The notes: generated from the letters alone by a model not told the origin. A stretch of 64,000 bases of DNA from SpSt-398 sp033762195 (GCA_033762195.1 JANRLV010000010.1:4525-68524); one strand, 5' to 3'. Shown: positions 45,045 through 54,325, counted from the stretch's first letter. Numbers and translations are program-made.

Positions 45045-45726
45045 TTAAAAACCGATAGCCAATTCCTTTGATCGTAAGAATCTCCAGTGCAGGATCATCT
45101 TTCAAATAGCCCCGAAGTTTTGTAATATATACATCCAGGTTGCGGGAATTGAAGAAAGAGTCATTTCCCCAGAGTAAATTGAGAATATCTTTTCGGTCAA
45201 TGATCTTTTCGCGGTTTTCATAAAGGATCTTCAGCAGCTCCGTTTCACGATAAGAGAGTTTTCGCTCTTCCTTCCCGTTTACAAGTACCTGCCGGTGGAG
45301 GTGAAATTGAAGTTTACCCATGGCCACCGAATCGGTCATGGGCTTGGCGCCTGTATCCATCCTTGTCTTAAGCGCATGTTGAATCCGAATGATCAACTCC
45401 TCCATACTAAATGGTTTGCGGATATAATCATTTCCACCCAGGGAAAAACCTTTTACCACATCTTCGGTCTGCGTCTTAGCTGTAAGGAAAATAATGGGAA
45501 CTGTTTCATCTACCGCCCGTATCTCATCAGCAATGGTAAACCCATCCTTATTGGGAAGCATTACATCCAGCACACAGATATCAGGCTTTATTTTTTGAAA
45601 AAGGGGAAAGGCCTTGGCACCGTCTCCTTCCATCGCTACGGTAAAGCCCCGGCTCTCCAGGCTTTCTTTGACGATCTTTCCCAGAAAGAGTTCATCCTCG
45701 ATGTACAATACTTTGGTTTCAGCCAT
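45031..45726 (-). CDS. OmpR-family response regulator
   Basis: A 231-residue regulator with receiver (acidic pair in YIEDE, phospho-acceptor Asp54 in CVLDVMLP, Lys in IRKPF) and winged-helix output (ETELLKILYENREKIIDRK, ending LTIKGIGYRFLI). The start MAETKVLYIEDE is used; an ATG 48 bases upstream is inside the kinase gene. It overlaps its kinase by 8 bases. Likely to control the GLPGLI and barrel genes through TTAAC boxes. Confidence 0.95.
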   Translation of the reverse strand: MAETKVLYIEDELFLGKIVKESLESRGFTVAMEGDGAKAFPLFQKIKPDICVLDVMLPNKDGFTIADEIRAVDETVPIIFLTAKTQTEDVVKGFSLGGNDYIRKPFSMEELIIRIQHALKTRMDTGAKPMTDSVAMGKLQFHLHRQVLVNGKEERKLSYRETELLKILYENREKIIDRKDILNLLWGNDSFFNSRNLDVYITKLRGYLKDDPALEILTIKGIGYRFLINKE

Positions 45727-47275
45727 GTTGTTTGGGCAGATTGATGATAAAGGTAGTGCCTTTGCCGGTTTCACTGTTCACCTCCACGGTGCCGCCATGT
45801 TTGGCCACTACCTCGGCCGCATAGCTAAGCCCCAATCCATACCCTTTCACATTATGGGTATCGCCGGCAGGTACACGGAAGAATTTCTCAAAAACCTTTT
45901 GGCGGTATTCGGGAGGAATTCCTACCCCCTTATCAGACACAGCAATTTGTACCATAGCGCCTTTATCAGCCAATATTACTTTTATTTCTGGCGCCTCAGG
46001 GGAATACTTGAGTGCATTGTCCACCAGGTTATACAGCAAACTGGTGATATGCATTTTATCGGCGAGCAAGGTAAAATCACTCCCTTCGGTAAGGATCTCC
46101 GCGCTGGCATGAAATTTCTCGAATTGTAAGCGGAAACTCGACACCACCTCTTCGGTCACCTGCTTAAGGTCAAAGGATTCTTTGCGCAGGTCCATCTCTT
46201 TGTTTTCAAACATGGATAGCTTGAGCACTTTATCCACCAACAGGGAGAGACGGTTTAATTCATTCTGGGAAATATCCAGGTATTCCTTTGTCCGCGCCGG
46301 ATCATTGATGGCGTTAAAGTTCTTTAATGCTTCAATCGCCACACCAACGGTTGCGATTGGGGTTTTTAATTCATGGGTCACATTGCTGATAAAATCATTC
46401 TTCATAGCGGTCAGTCTTCGCTGACGCATCAGGTTGCGGTAAAGAAACACCAGCGAAACAATGGTAACACCGATCAGAAACAGGGAAAACAGGATCGGGA
46501 GCAGGAGCCGGTTGAGCAAATAGGGCAGGGTATTTCCCAGTACCAGTTCATAGGTCATGGGGTGGGTGAAACCCAGCACCACTTTATTGTTATCGGGAAT
46601 TTCGCGCATTCTTTGTGCCATACCTGGTTCAAAGGGAGGAAAAGGCCCACCCCGCATCCGGTCTTTTTTGTCTTTGGCACCTGCTGTGCGGACAATGGTA
46701 AACGGTACGTTTATCTTTTCCTTTTTCAAGGTGGCCGCATAGGCTGAATCAATGGCCTGGCTGCTCAGGGTATCTTGCAGGGAATCGATCCGGTAAAGAA
46801 AACTCAGTAAGCCATTTCCTTTACCCGTGGCTTCAATGCTGCGGGTACTATCCCGGCTGATGAGGATATTGTTTTTCTCATCACTAAAAACAATGGTGGA
46901 ACGAATGGAGTGTTTTTTGGATAAAGAATCACCCACTCTTTTACCAAGGGCATTGACAAGACCTGCCACATACTGTCCCCGGTTCACTTTGATCTGCAAC
47001 TGTTCGCCTGCTTTATCGGTAAAATCAATATCCAATCGGGTAGTGCTGTCGCCTTCCAATTCCTGAAATTTAAAAGCGGCTGCCTGTAGCCCCATCAGGG
47101 TTTCGCGAAAATGGATATTGGTACGTTGGGCCAGTGCCTTTTTCTCCCGGTCATAGCTGTTCTTGAGCCAATAACCCTGAAAACCGGCAATGACGAGCAG
47201 GGTCAACCCGATCAGCAGGATCTCCCGGTCACGGTGCCGGACGGTATTATTGGCGGAGGGAATCGGCTTCTTCAT
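45719..47275 (-). CDS. Membrane sensor histidine kinase, partner of the OmpR-type regulator
   Basis: A 518-residue kinase with membrane helices at about 18-37 and 257-280, a 220-residue extracytoplasmic domain between them, HisKA with His301 in NVTHELKTP, and HATPase with NALKYSPEAP, DKGVGIPPEY and GYGLGLSYA. TATTTTTG at 47288-47281 fits the -7 element. The gene is divergent from the GLPGLI gene, with 126 bases between. Confidence 0.95.
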   Translation of the reverse strand: MKKPIPSANNTVRHRDREILLIGLTLLVIAGFQGYWLKNSYDREKKALAQRTNIHFRETLMGLQAAAFKFQELEGDSTTRLDIDFTDKAGEQLQIKVNRGQYVAGLVNALGKRVGDSLSKKHSIRSTIVFSDEKNNILISRDSTRSIEATGKGNGLLSFLYRIDSLQDTLSSQAIDSAYAATLKKEKINVPFTIVRTAGAKDKKDRMRGGPFPPFEPGMAQRMREIPDNNKVVLGFTHPMTYELVLGNTLPYLLNRLLLPILFSLFLIGVTIVSLVFLYRNLMRQRRLTAMKNDFISNVTHELKTPIATVGVAIEALKNFNAINDPARTKEYLDISQNELNRLSLLVDKVLKLSMFENKEMDLRKESFDLKQVTEEVVSSFRLQFEKFHASAEILTEGSDFTLLADKMHITSLLYNLVDNALKYSPEAPEIKVILADKGAMVQIAVSDKGVGIPPEYRQKVFEKFFRVPAGDTHNVKGYGLGLSYAAEVVAKHGGTVEVNSETGKGTTFIINLPKQHG

Positions 47276-47317
47276 TCAAACAAAAATAGACCTTTCCCAA
47301 ACCCCCTTTACCCCCTG

Positions 47318-47383
47318 TTAACCTTAATTAACCTTTTTGAAAGGTGCATTAACGGACTCCCATTCGAGAGGGAATTAGCTTTG
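47318..47383 (+). promoter_or_regulatory. Three-box TTAAC promoter of the GLPGLI gene
   Basis: TTAAC boxes at 47318-47322, 47328-47332 and 47349-47353, then TAGCTTTG at 47376-47383. The spacings are 10, 21, and 22 bases from the third box to the -7 element. TCCCATTCG lies between. The same geometry occurs before the barrel gene at 57165-57230. Confidence 0.8.
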
Positions 47384-47401
47384 GCATAAATATTAAATCT
47401 C

Positions 47402-48193
47402 ATGAAGCGTATTGCACTTTTGCTTGTTCTGACCCTCACGGGCTCCCTGCTTTGGGCCCAGCAAACCCAGGGACGTATTGTTTATGAACGCACCTCCAAG
47501 TTGAGGATCCAGATCGGGGGTGATAACCCGGCTTTCGCCAATGCCATACCCCAGGAAAGAAAAGACCGGTTTGAACTGCTTTTTGCCAATAACCAAACCC
47601 TCTGGCGGGCCATGCCGGATATGGGAGAAGATGAAATGAGTTTTGGTGGCGAAGGGGCCCAGATCCGAATGATTATGCCTGGCTCGCAGGATATCAGTTT
47701 CAGCGATCTGCCAGAAATGAGAAAAGTTGACTACCGTGAGCTGTTTGGAAAGAACTTCCTTGTAGCTGATACCATCAACCGTCTCAATTGGAAATTAAGT
47801 GATGAAACAAAAGAGATACTCGGTCATAAATGCCGAAAAGCCACCAGCAGCCGTACACAAGCAAGTATGCGGATGAATAATGACAATGGGGTGATCACCC
47901 GGCAGGAAATCACGGACACCCTGGAGATCACAGCCTGGTTTGCCACGGATATGCCTGTATTTGCCGGACCATTGATCTACCAGGGCCAGTTACCCGGCGC
48001 TGTACTTGAGGTGACCGAAGGTGACCGTGTCAGCATTGTAGCGGTAGAGATCTCCGATAAGGTAGATACCAAAGAGATAAAAGAACCCAAAGGCGGGAAA
48101 AAGATCACCCAGGCAGAATTTGTAAAAGAAAGGGAGAAAATGATGAAGGAAATGCAGGAGAATGGAGGCATGCAATTCCGGATGCGTAACTAG
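47402..48193 (+). CDS. GLPGLI family secreted protein
   Basis: A 263-residue exported protein with a signal peptide ending LLWAQ. The family-name motif appears as YQGQLPGAVLEV, in the usual place two thirds along. The family is confined to Bacteroidota and often accompanies outer-membrane barrel genes and OmpR-type pairs, as here. It is periplasmic or surface-bound; role unknown, perhaps in envelope maintenance or metal supply. The C-terminus is methionine-rich (EREKMMKEMQENGGMQF). Confidence 0.92.
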   Translation: MKRIALLLVLTLTGSLLWAQQTQGRIVYERTSKLRIQIGGDNPAFANAIPQERKDRFELLFANNQTLWRAMPDMGEDEMSFGGEGAQIRMIMPGSQDISFSDLPEMRKVDYRELFGKNFLVADTINRLNWKLSDETKEILGHKCRKATSSRTQASMRMNNDNGVITRQEITDTLEITAWFATDMPVFAGPLIYQGQLPGAVLEVTEGDRVSIVAVEISDKVDTKEIKEPKGGKKITQAEFVKEREKMMKEMQENGGMQFRMRN

Positions 48194-48214
48194 ACCAGGA
48201 TCCTTTGATCATAT

Positions 48215-48248
48215 GGATTACGCGGATTTCGCGAATTACACGAATTTT
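48215..48248. repeat. GGATTACGCG-type word repeat
   Basis: A run of about 9-base words (GATTACGCG, GATTTCGCG, AATTACACG, AATTTT) between the GLPGLI stop and the next ATG. Single arm only. Confidence 0.6.
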
Positions 48249-48253
48249 ATGGT

Positions 48254-48787
48254 ATGTTTAATCTCTTTAATAAAAAGCAGCCACTAAAATTCCAGGACAT
48301 CGTCTGGATACACGGGCCGGCAAAAAAATCAGGATTACTTACTTTACTAAAAGATAAACCCGGCGCCGTATTGATCGCCTGGTTCGAAGAAACCCGGGAA
48401 GAGTTTTCGCAATTCCTTCAGGCACGTGGCATCGATACTCCCGTTTATCTCTACCGGGAGCTGCACGCCTCACAGGCCTCCGGCAAACCGATCTTTCTGC
48501 TCGAGCATTATCCCTTAGCGGAAAAGGAAAGAGAATTGTTTCAAAACTTCACCGGACAGGAGATATTAATCCTTAGCGCGCTCGACGAGCCACTTTTCAA
48601 ACGCTTTGGCGGTGATAAGATCGTCGACATGATGAAAAAGCTGGGTATGGATGAAGCTGAATCCATCTCCCATAACCTGATCAGTTCGGCTATTACCAAC
48701 GCACAGGAAAAGATCGCCAAAAAGATCACGCTCGAACAATCCGCCAGGTCGGCAGGGGAGTGGCTGGAACGCAATTTCCCCGCCTAA
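48254..48787 (+). CDS. SecA-helicase-like mini-protein
   Basis: A 177-residue soluble protein. Its second half (LFKRFGGDKIVDMMKKLGM and ISHNLISSAITNAQEKI) resembles the part of SecA after nucleotide-binding domain 2 (xLMRxFGxxRIxxxMxxLGM, IxHxMxxKxIxxAQxKVE). The first half (IHGPAKKSGLLTLL; AVLIAWFEETREEFSQFL) could be the remaining Rossmann part. Walker A is absent, so it should not hydrolyse ATP alone. Its stop overlaps the convergent gene by 4 bases. Confidence 0.55.
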   Translation: MFNLFNKKQPLKFQDIVWIHGPAKKSGLLTLLKDKPGAVLIAWFEETREEFSQFLQARGIDTPVYLYRELHASQASGKPIFLLEHYPLAEKERELFQNFTGQEILILSALDEPLFKRFGGDKIVDMMKKLGMDEAESISHNLISSAITNAQEKIAKKITLEQSARSAGEWLERNFPA

Positions 48788-50052
48788 TTTTCTTTTGTGG
48801 CCACTTTACGCGTGGAACCCAGACCGGCAACAAAATTCAACGCCGCGATCAGATTGCCTCCTTTGCTGATCGTTCCATCGAAATTGCGACCAAAAGCAAA
48901 ACTTAGTTTTTGATTTTTCCAGAGGGCATATTCCGCATTCAATACAAAACGCCAGGAAGGTTGGAGATCAGATTTTCCCAACACACTCCGGTAGAGTAAT
49001 TCGCTGCTGAGCGCAAACCGGCCTTCCACCGCATTGATCAGCAATCTTCCTCCCGCATCAAAAGTGGAGACCTTATCGGTGCTCAGGTTTCCCTGTGGAT
49101 CGGCAAAGATCGATTCGGGTTGATAGAGGTAGCGCAGGATGAATAAAGAAGTAACCCCTTTATTCCCGTTCTCATTGCCCATGGTCAGCCAGGCGCCAGC
49201 TTTGGACATGCGGCTATTGTCAAACCGGTTGGCCGGAAAATCAACAACGATCCCCGAAGCGAAATCTATAAAAAAGCCCTTCCGTTCCTGCGAAAAGGAA
49301 CTGGCCGTTTCCTTTAATTTCTTATATACCTCACTCGCTTCAGCTACATCGGAACGAAGTTCCTGCATGGCCTCATTGGATTCGTTGCCGATCAAAACTT
49401 CCAACGAATCGATGGCCTTGGTCAAGAAGGTAGCGCGTTGTTTCTCTGCCTCTGTCCAATTGGCACTGGGTTTTTTAATGATACCTTTTAATTCCACCTT
49501 GTACACGCTCACTTGTTCGTTATGTGCATTTGACTGACTGATCTGTGCGAACGCATTCAATAAGTGCTTTTGCAGGTTGATCAATGAGTCGTAGATCTTT
49601 TCTGTTTTGCGCGTCCATCCGGGGCGTTTGATCGAAAACTTGATCCCAAAGGCGAGCTTGGTAGTTTTCAGGCTATCTACATCATCTCCACCATCGGGGC
49701 CAAGCCTTGAATAGCCTGCTGAAACCACAAAGGTTTGCGGGATGGTGTACTTGTTATCATTAAATGTATTGAGCAGGTATTTCTTTCGTTTCATCAGAAA
49801 GGGAGCCAGTTCCACTGCATAGGCATCCGGGATGGAAAAATTGGTGGTGGCATTTTGCAGCGATAGCCGAAAATCAGTTATATCACTGGGTCTTTCGATC
49901 AGGCTGGGTGAAATACCCAACAAGTTGAAGGCCGGAGAAGACGGTGATTTAAGCAGATCCAGTTTGATGGTGGTATCAATCTCGGATTCCTGAGCAGCGA
50001 GACGCATCACCAGGAACAGCGAAAGCAGAATTGTTATTACACGAAGTTTCAT
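48784..50052 (-). CDS. Exported protein of unknown function, probably outer-membrane barrel
   Basis: A 422-residue protein with a signal peptide ending RLAAQ. The C-terminal third has alternating strands (FILRYLYQPES, GRLLINAVEGRFALSSELLY, WRFVLNAEYALWKN) like an outer-membrane barrel, and the middle has a coiled region (about 195-270). Third and last gene of the run from 51313. No family recognised. Confidence 0.6.
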   Translation of the reverse strand: MKLRVITILLSLFLVMRLAAQESEIDTTIKLDLLKSPSSPAFNLLGISPSLIERPSDITDFRLSLQNATTNFSIPDAYAVELAPFLMKRKKYLLNTFNDNKYTIPQTFVVSAGYSRLGPDGGDDVDSLKTTKLAFGIKFSIKRPGWTRKTEKIYDSLINLQKHLLNAFAQISQSNAHNEQVSVYKVELKGIIKKPSANWTEAEKQRATFLTKAIDSLEVLIGNESNEAMQELRSDVAEASEVYKKLKETASSFSQERKGFFIDFASGIVVDFPANRFDNSRMSKAGAWLTMGNENGNKGVTSLFILRYLYQPESIFADPQGNLSTDKVSTFDAGGRLLINAVEGRFALSSELLYRSVLGKSDLQPSWRFVLNAEYALWKNQKLSFAFGRNFDGTISKGGNLIAALNFVAGLGSTRKVATKEN

Positions 50053-50062
50053 GGAAATAATT

Positions 50063-50470
50063 TTATTGGAAAAACAGGATCGTGATCTTATACCCTACCG
50101 AATCGCCTTGCGATTGCACGGTACGTTTCAGGGAAATGCTGTATTCTTCCACGCCGCCTTTAAGTATCATATCCAGGGTGGTGAGATCGGTGTCATGGGA
50201 AACATCGGTAACCAGCGTATAAATCGTCATTTCCTGCCCTCTCAATTCCGCATTCGTTCCCAGGTCCAGGTCTTCGATGGAACCTTCCTGTTCCCTGACC
50301 AGGGTAGTGCTCTCGAGTTTTACGGTACTGATGGCCGATTGCCCGGTAGCGCCGGGAAAAAGGTCAAGGTGTACGTGTCGGTCGGAATCCTCCACTTTGT
50401 ACATTCCGAAATGGGCGGTGCGTTCATCGGATTCGTTGACGAGTGTCTTTAGTGCTTTTTTCTTTGCCAT
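50063..50470 (-). CDS. Small soluble protein of unknown function
   Basis: A 135-residue, acidic, beta-rich protein without signal peptide, starting MAKKKALKTLVNES. It lies 24 bases after the membrane protein gene and 10 bases before the putative barrel gene. Function not recognised. Confidence 0.55.
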   Translation of the reverse strand: MAKKKALKTLVNESDERTAHFGMYKVEDSDRHVHLDLFPGATGQSAISTVKLESTTLVREQEGSIEDLDLGTNAELRGQEMTIYTLVTDVSHDTDLTTLDMILKGGVEEYSISLKRTVQSQGDSVGYKITILFFQ

Positions 50471-50494
50471 GTAAAAAAGTGTTATGGTGTTTGA

Positions 50495-51313
50495 TTAAGG
50501 TGTTCTTCTGCGGGTGGTATCTGATCCGGAACCCAGGCTATTGGCGATGCTTTTGTACACTTCACCAATGGACTTGATCTCGCGGGCATCGATGGTCAGA
50601 ATATAATTGGTCAGGTTATTAATTGTCACGGTGTTCATGTTGATCAGCGAATCGGCCTCGCGGAGATAGCGGTTTGTATCGATCCGGGTGAACGCGGAAT
50701 CCTTGTCCTTGATCTTTTTTATTTCGGTAATGGTAAAAAGCCGGGTATTCTGCAAGGCTGATAATTGGCCCACAATATTTGCTTCGGCTTTGGTGTAATT
50801 CATGTAGGACCCGATGTTCTGATTAAAATTCTCCTGTTGCTTAAATACCACGGGGAAAAAACCACAAAAGGTGACCACCATTAGTATCCCAAGGAAGAGG
50901 GCCTTGAGTGGTTCGGAGCTTCCTCCCCATCCCTTATTAATTACTATAAATAGCACTACGCCTCCTACGCAGGAAAAAAGCATTGTAAGTATGAGTACGC
51001 CATAATAGTTCCGGAAAAAGAGTCGGCTCAAGGCCAGGTAATGCGCTTTTCGGACAGCCAATATCTTCTGTTGAGTTTTAATGGTTTTAAACTGGGTCTC
51101 AGACATAAGGTCTGGTTTTGAAACTTTATCGATATGTTGCTGGATAAGTTCCTGGGACCTGGAAAATGGATCCATCATTCTTATTGCCACATTTCCCATT
51201 TGCACATTGGCAATCAGGAACACGATGGAGGCGGTCAATACTACCGAGGAAAAGACAATGATGGATTTCACCTTGTCGGTCTGAGCGCGGTAAAGGGCGA
51301 AAGGAGATTGCAT
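50495..51313 (-). CDS. Membrane protein of unknown function
   Basis: A 272-residue protein with three or four hydrophobic helices (IIVFSSVVLTASIVFLIANV; YYGVLILTMLFSCVGGVVLF; ALFLGILMVVTFCGFFPVVF) and a charged C-terminal region of about 110 residues. First gene of a three-gene run, preceded by the palindrome at 51366-51401. Function not recognised. Confidence 0.55.
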   Translation of the reverse strand: MQSPFALYRAQTDKVKSIIVFSSVVLTASIVFLIANVQMGNVAIRMMDPFSRSQELIQQHIDKVSKPDLMSETQFKTIKTQQKILAVRKAHYLALSRLFFRNYYGVLILTMLFSCVGGVVLFIVINKGWGGSSEPLKALFLGILMVVTFCGFFPVVFKQQENFNQNIGSYMNYTKAEANIVGQLSALQNTRLFTITEIKKIKDKDSAFTRIDTNRYLREADSLINMNTVTINNLTNYILTIDAREIKSIGEVYKSIANSLGSGSDTTRRRTP

Positions 51314-51365
51314 GGTTTGGTTGGTTTACTTCCAGCAATTTCGTCATTTGGCCAGGGTCGAAATA

Positions 51366-51401
51366 CCGTGAAATAACGGAATTTGTTCCGTCATTTCACG
51401 G
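51366..51401. promoter_or_regulatory. Long palindrome between response regulator and membrane-protein genes
   Basis: CCGTGAAATAACGGAA and TTCCGTCATTTCACGG are reverse complements at 15 of 16 positions, with TTTG between. There is no T run, so it does not look like a terminator. It lies 53 bases before the start of the gene at 51313 and may be an operator for it. Confidence 0.55.
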
Positions 51402-51452
51402 AGTCTGTCTAGGTAGAAATTCTGATTTCAAAGATGCATCAGGCTCAGGGAT

Positions 51453-52109
51453 TTATATCCTGACGATCCCGTGTTTGATGGCAAAGAGGACCAATCCAAC
51501 CCGGCTTTTAAGCCCCAGTTTTTCGAACAGGCTGTCCCGGTAGCCGTCGATAGTCCTGGGACTCAGGTTCATTCGGTCGGCGATTTCTTTATAGGTCATT
51601 TCGGTGGAGGCGTATTTTAGAAACTCTTCTTCCCGGGGATTTAACCCCTGCAAAGGGGAGGCACTGCCTTCTTCTTCATCCATCTGGTGAATGGAATGAA
51701 GCAATTTCCCCGTAACCATATCGGAGTAATGAAACCCTTTATGCAGAATCGCCTCCAAGGCGGCCCTTAATTCCGAAGGTTCACTGTCTTTAAGGATATA
51801 GCCCCTGGCCCCGCTCCGGAGCATCCGGATGATAGCGTGTTCATCGTCATACATACTCAGGGCCAGGACCTTTACATCCGGATAGTATTTTTTAAGCCAA
51901 CTGGTTGTTTCATAACCATCCTTGATGGGCATATTGATGTCCATTAAAACAAGATCGGGTATGGCACCTTCGGCCACTTTATTCATTAGATCCTGTCCAT
52001 TGTCTGCCTGGAACAATACCTCATATCCAAGCTTGGTTACAAGTCCGGCAAGTCCATCACGCAGAAGGATATGGTCGTCGGCGAGGGCTATTGTTTTTGT
52101 ATTACTCAT
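51453..52109 (-). CDS. NarL/LuxR-family response regulator
   Basis: A 218-residue regulator with receiver (ALADDH, phospho-acceptor Asp57 in LVLMDINMP, Lys in LKDSEPSEL) and LuxR-type helix-turn-helix (LNPREEEFLKYASTEMTYKE, then IADRMNLSPRTIDGYRDSL). It follows its kinase by 14 bases. Candidate target: the palindrome at 51366-51401. Confidence 0.95.
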   Translation of the reverse strand: MSNTKTIALADDHILLRDGLAGLVTKLGYEVLFQADNGQDLMNKVAEGAIPDLVLMDINMPIKDGYETTSWLKKYYPDVKVLALSMYDDEHAIIRMLRSGARGYILKDSEPSELRAALEAILHKGFHYSDMVTGKLLHSIHQMDEEEGSASPLQGLNPREEEFLKYASTEMTYKEIADRMNLSPRTIDGYRDSLFEKLGLKSRVGLVLFAIKHGIVRI

Positions 52110-52123
52110 AGCAGTTGCTTCTT

Positions 52124-52930
52124 TTAGCCAGTAATGGTAGTTGTTCCTGGGGCTTTGATCAAAATGGTTGTTCCTTTTCCCGGGCTGCTTTCAATCGTTA
52201 CACTACCCCCAATATGGCTCACGCGCGCATTCATATTTCGAATACCCAGACCCTGGGTTGGGAGGAGCTGATCTTGTTGATTCACTAAAAAGCCCTTCCC
52301 GTCATCTCGCACAAAAATAGACAAGCCAGCCTGATCGTACTGAGCCATGATCTCAATGCAATTTGCCTCGGCATGTTTAATAATATTCTGAAGGCATTCC
52401 TGTACCACCCTGAAAAGGATAAGCTCATGCTGGGGCTTCAGGCGAAACAAAGTTCCTTCCTGGCGCATGGAGACAGTATATTTTCCCGTACGTCGTATCA
52501 TTTCCAACTCCTCTTCCATGGCCCTGCTCAAACCCAAGGCCTGAATATTTTCCGTATTAAAAGAGTGGGAAATATCCCGAAGATCCTGAATGGCCTTGCT
52601 AACCAATTTCTTTGCACTGATCATTTTGGTTTCCGCTTCCTTCTCCAATGGCGTATCGATTGTATTTAAATGCAGTTTGGCGAGACTCAGTACCTGTCCG
52701 ATATTATCATGTATTTCCTCCGAAATTTTCTTAAGCGTTTGCTCTTGTATTTCAAGTTGCGATTGCAAAAGAGTCTGGTTATACTCACTCCGGATCTGTT
52801 CATTGCGTTTTACCAACAAATCCTGGCGTTGCCGGTAGAGTATAACGAACACAATGATGAAAAGCAATAGAAATATCACCAGGCAGATACCTGCTATCAC
52901 AAGGAGTTTTATATCACCGGTTAATGGCAT
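52124..52930 (-). CDS. NarX/DesK-type sensor histidine kinase
   Basis: A 268-residue kinase with one membrane helix at about 8-32, a coiled region, HisKA_3 with His74 in EIHDNIGQVLSL, and HATPase with DDGKGF and TQGLGIRNMNARV. Start MPLTGDIKLL is chosen over an ATG 36 bases upstream because that would overlap the membrane-protein gene before it. The input is probably that neighbouring 7-helix protein. Confidence 0.92.
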   Translation of the reverse strand: MPLTGDIKLLVIAGICLVIFLLLFIIVFVILYRQRQDLLVKRNEQIRSEYNQTLLQSQLEIQEQTLKKISEEIHDNIGQVLSLAKLHLNTIDTPLEKEAETKMISAKKLVSKAIQDLRDISHSFNTENIQALGLSRAMEEELEMIRRTGKYTVSMRQEGTLFRLKPQHELILFRVVQECLQNIIKHAEANCIEIMAQYDQAGLSIFVRDDGKGFLVNQQDQLLPTQGLGIRNMNARVSHIGGSVTIESSPGKGTTILIKAPGTTTITG

Positions 52931-52937
52931 GAATGGA

Positions 52938-53594
52938 TTAGGCTTTCCCGATTGCCTTAGCCGCATCTTTTCTAAGGCTTATAAGAAACATAAGATACAT
53001 TAAATAGTTTCCCCACTCAAAAACGCCCCGCACAATCTTAAAATAACTAACCCCATTAAGGGTTTGTTGAAAAGTGGAGAGAAAACCCCAATAAAAAATG
53101 CTCACACTATAAAAGATCAGGACCCCGGTTGAGAACCAGAAAAAAGGTAGCTGAAACAAAGGGTGCGTTTCCATTGATTTCAGTATTTGAAAATACCCGA
53201 AAAGCGCAAAAATTACAAGTATAACACCTCTGATCAAGCGAAAGTCAGTATCCAAGCCCAGTACGGGTTCTTTAATCCGTAAACTATGCAGGCAAAAATA
53301 GGCCACCATAAAAATGGACGCGGCTATGGTGATCTGGCGCATCCAATTTCTTTCAAAGCTCAGGTAAAAGATCCAGGCCACCAGCAGCGAATCAATGATT
53401 CCCAGATATCGGTAATAGGTGAGATTCGAATCAAAGTAAATGGATAAAATGAGGGCGCCTGACTCCTTTATAAAAATGTAAACAAATGTGAAGAACAACA
53501 CCCGATAGGGAAAAGACAGGCGCCTGTATTGCGAGGCGCCTGTTAATATCCCGGCAAAGAGTAAGAGCAGATATATGACGATCTTTGCACTCAC
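52938..53594 (-). CDS. Seven-helix membrane protein, probable sensory partner of the kinase
   Basis: A 218-residue protein with about seven hydrophobic helices and little else (from VIYLLLLFAGILTG to WGNYLMYLMFLISLRKD). It is 7 bases upstream of a kinase that has only a stub of a membrane domain, so a split sensor is plausible. Family not recognised. Confidence 0.6.
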   Translation of the reverse strand: MSAKIVIYLLLLFAGILTGASQYRRLSFPYRVLFFTFVYIFIKESGALILSIYFDSNLTYYRYLGIIDSLLVAWIFYLSFERNWMRQITIAASIFMVAYFCLHSLRIKEPVLGLDTDFRLIRGVILVIFALFGYFQILKSMETHPLFQLPFFWFSTGVLIFYSVSIFYWGFLSTFQQTLNGVSYFKIVRGVFEWGNYLMYLMFLISLRKDAAKAIGKA

Positions 53595-53597
53595 TGA

Positions 53598-54227
53598 TTA
53601 CTGTCTTACTACTTCTGTATTATTAAAGTCTTTCATCACCTCTGTATTGCCTACTGTTTTATGCCAGTTCAAGTCGCTCCGGTAAATGGCCCTGCGTGTT
53701 GCTTCCGGAAGTGTGGTTAGATTAACATCCCCGGGACAACTTGTTGGACAAGGCAGGAACTCGTCCGCAATATAAGAAAGGTCGTTTGACAGATCATTTT
53801 TAACGCCAACCAGGATCAGGCGGTAAGAGCCATTGGGGGCCTTTCCAAAGTAAACCCGGGCACCATTAACCAGTTTGTTTCTAATATTGTTGATATCTGA
53901 AGCGGAAATATAAAAACCCCGTATCAGGTTTCCATTGTTATCAACAATCCCCGGAATTGGGTTTGATAAATAAGCCTTATGATATGAGCGGGCCGTAGGT
54001 TCGGGAATCTCGTTATCATCTTTCTCAAATACATATTTCTGATGGGACTCCAACACAGGCTTTGATGTATCTCCCTGGTTGATGATTGCCTCGCAAATGG
54101 CCAATGAGTCCTCATGGCTAAGTTGAACTTTTCCGCCCTGTTCATTACAGGACATTAAAAGGAAGAGAAGTGTTACCCCAAAGATGCTAAGGCGTAATGG
54201 CGTGCGAAGAAGGAAATGGTGTCGCAT
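53598..54227 (-). CDS. Lipoprotein of unknown function
   Basis: A 209-residue lipoprotein with lipobox LLMSC (Cys27 by count) after a hydrophobic stretch. The mature part has ISASDINNIRNKLVNGARVYFG and a CPTSCPG pair. First gene of the run leading to the NarL-type system; its stop is 3 bases before the next ATG. Function not recognised. Confidence 0.65.
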   Translation of the reverse strand: MRHHFLLRTPLRLSIFGVTLLFLLMSCNEQGGKVQLSHEDSLAICEAIINQGDTSKPVLESHQKYVFEKDDNEIPEPTARSYHKAYLSNPIPGIVDNNGNLIRGFYISASDINNIRNKLVNGARVYFGKAPNGSYRLILVGVKNDLSNDLSYIADEFLPCPTSCPGDVNLTTLPEATRRAIYRSDLNWHKTVGNTEVMKDFNNTEVVRQ

Positions 54228-54325
54228 AATAGTTGATTTTGGTTTGAATTGTTCTTACGAAAATCAACTATTTAGGTGTAACCCTGGCCCGTTTTTTCCC
54301 CTTTTTTTAGGGTGAAATCACGGTA

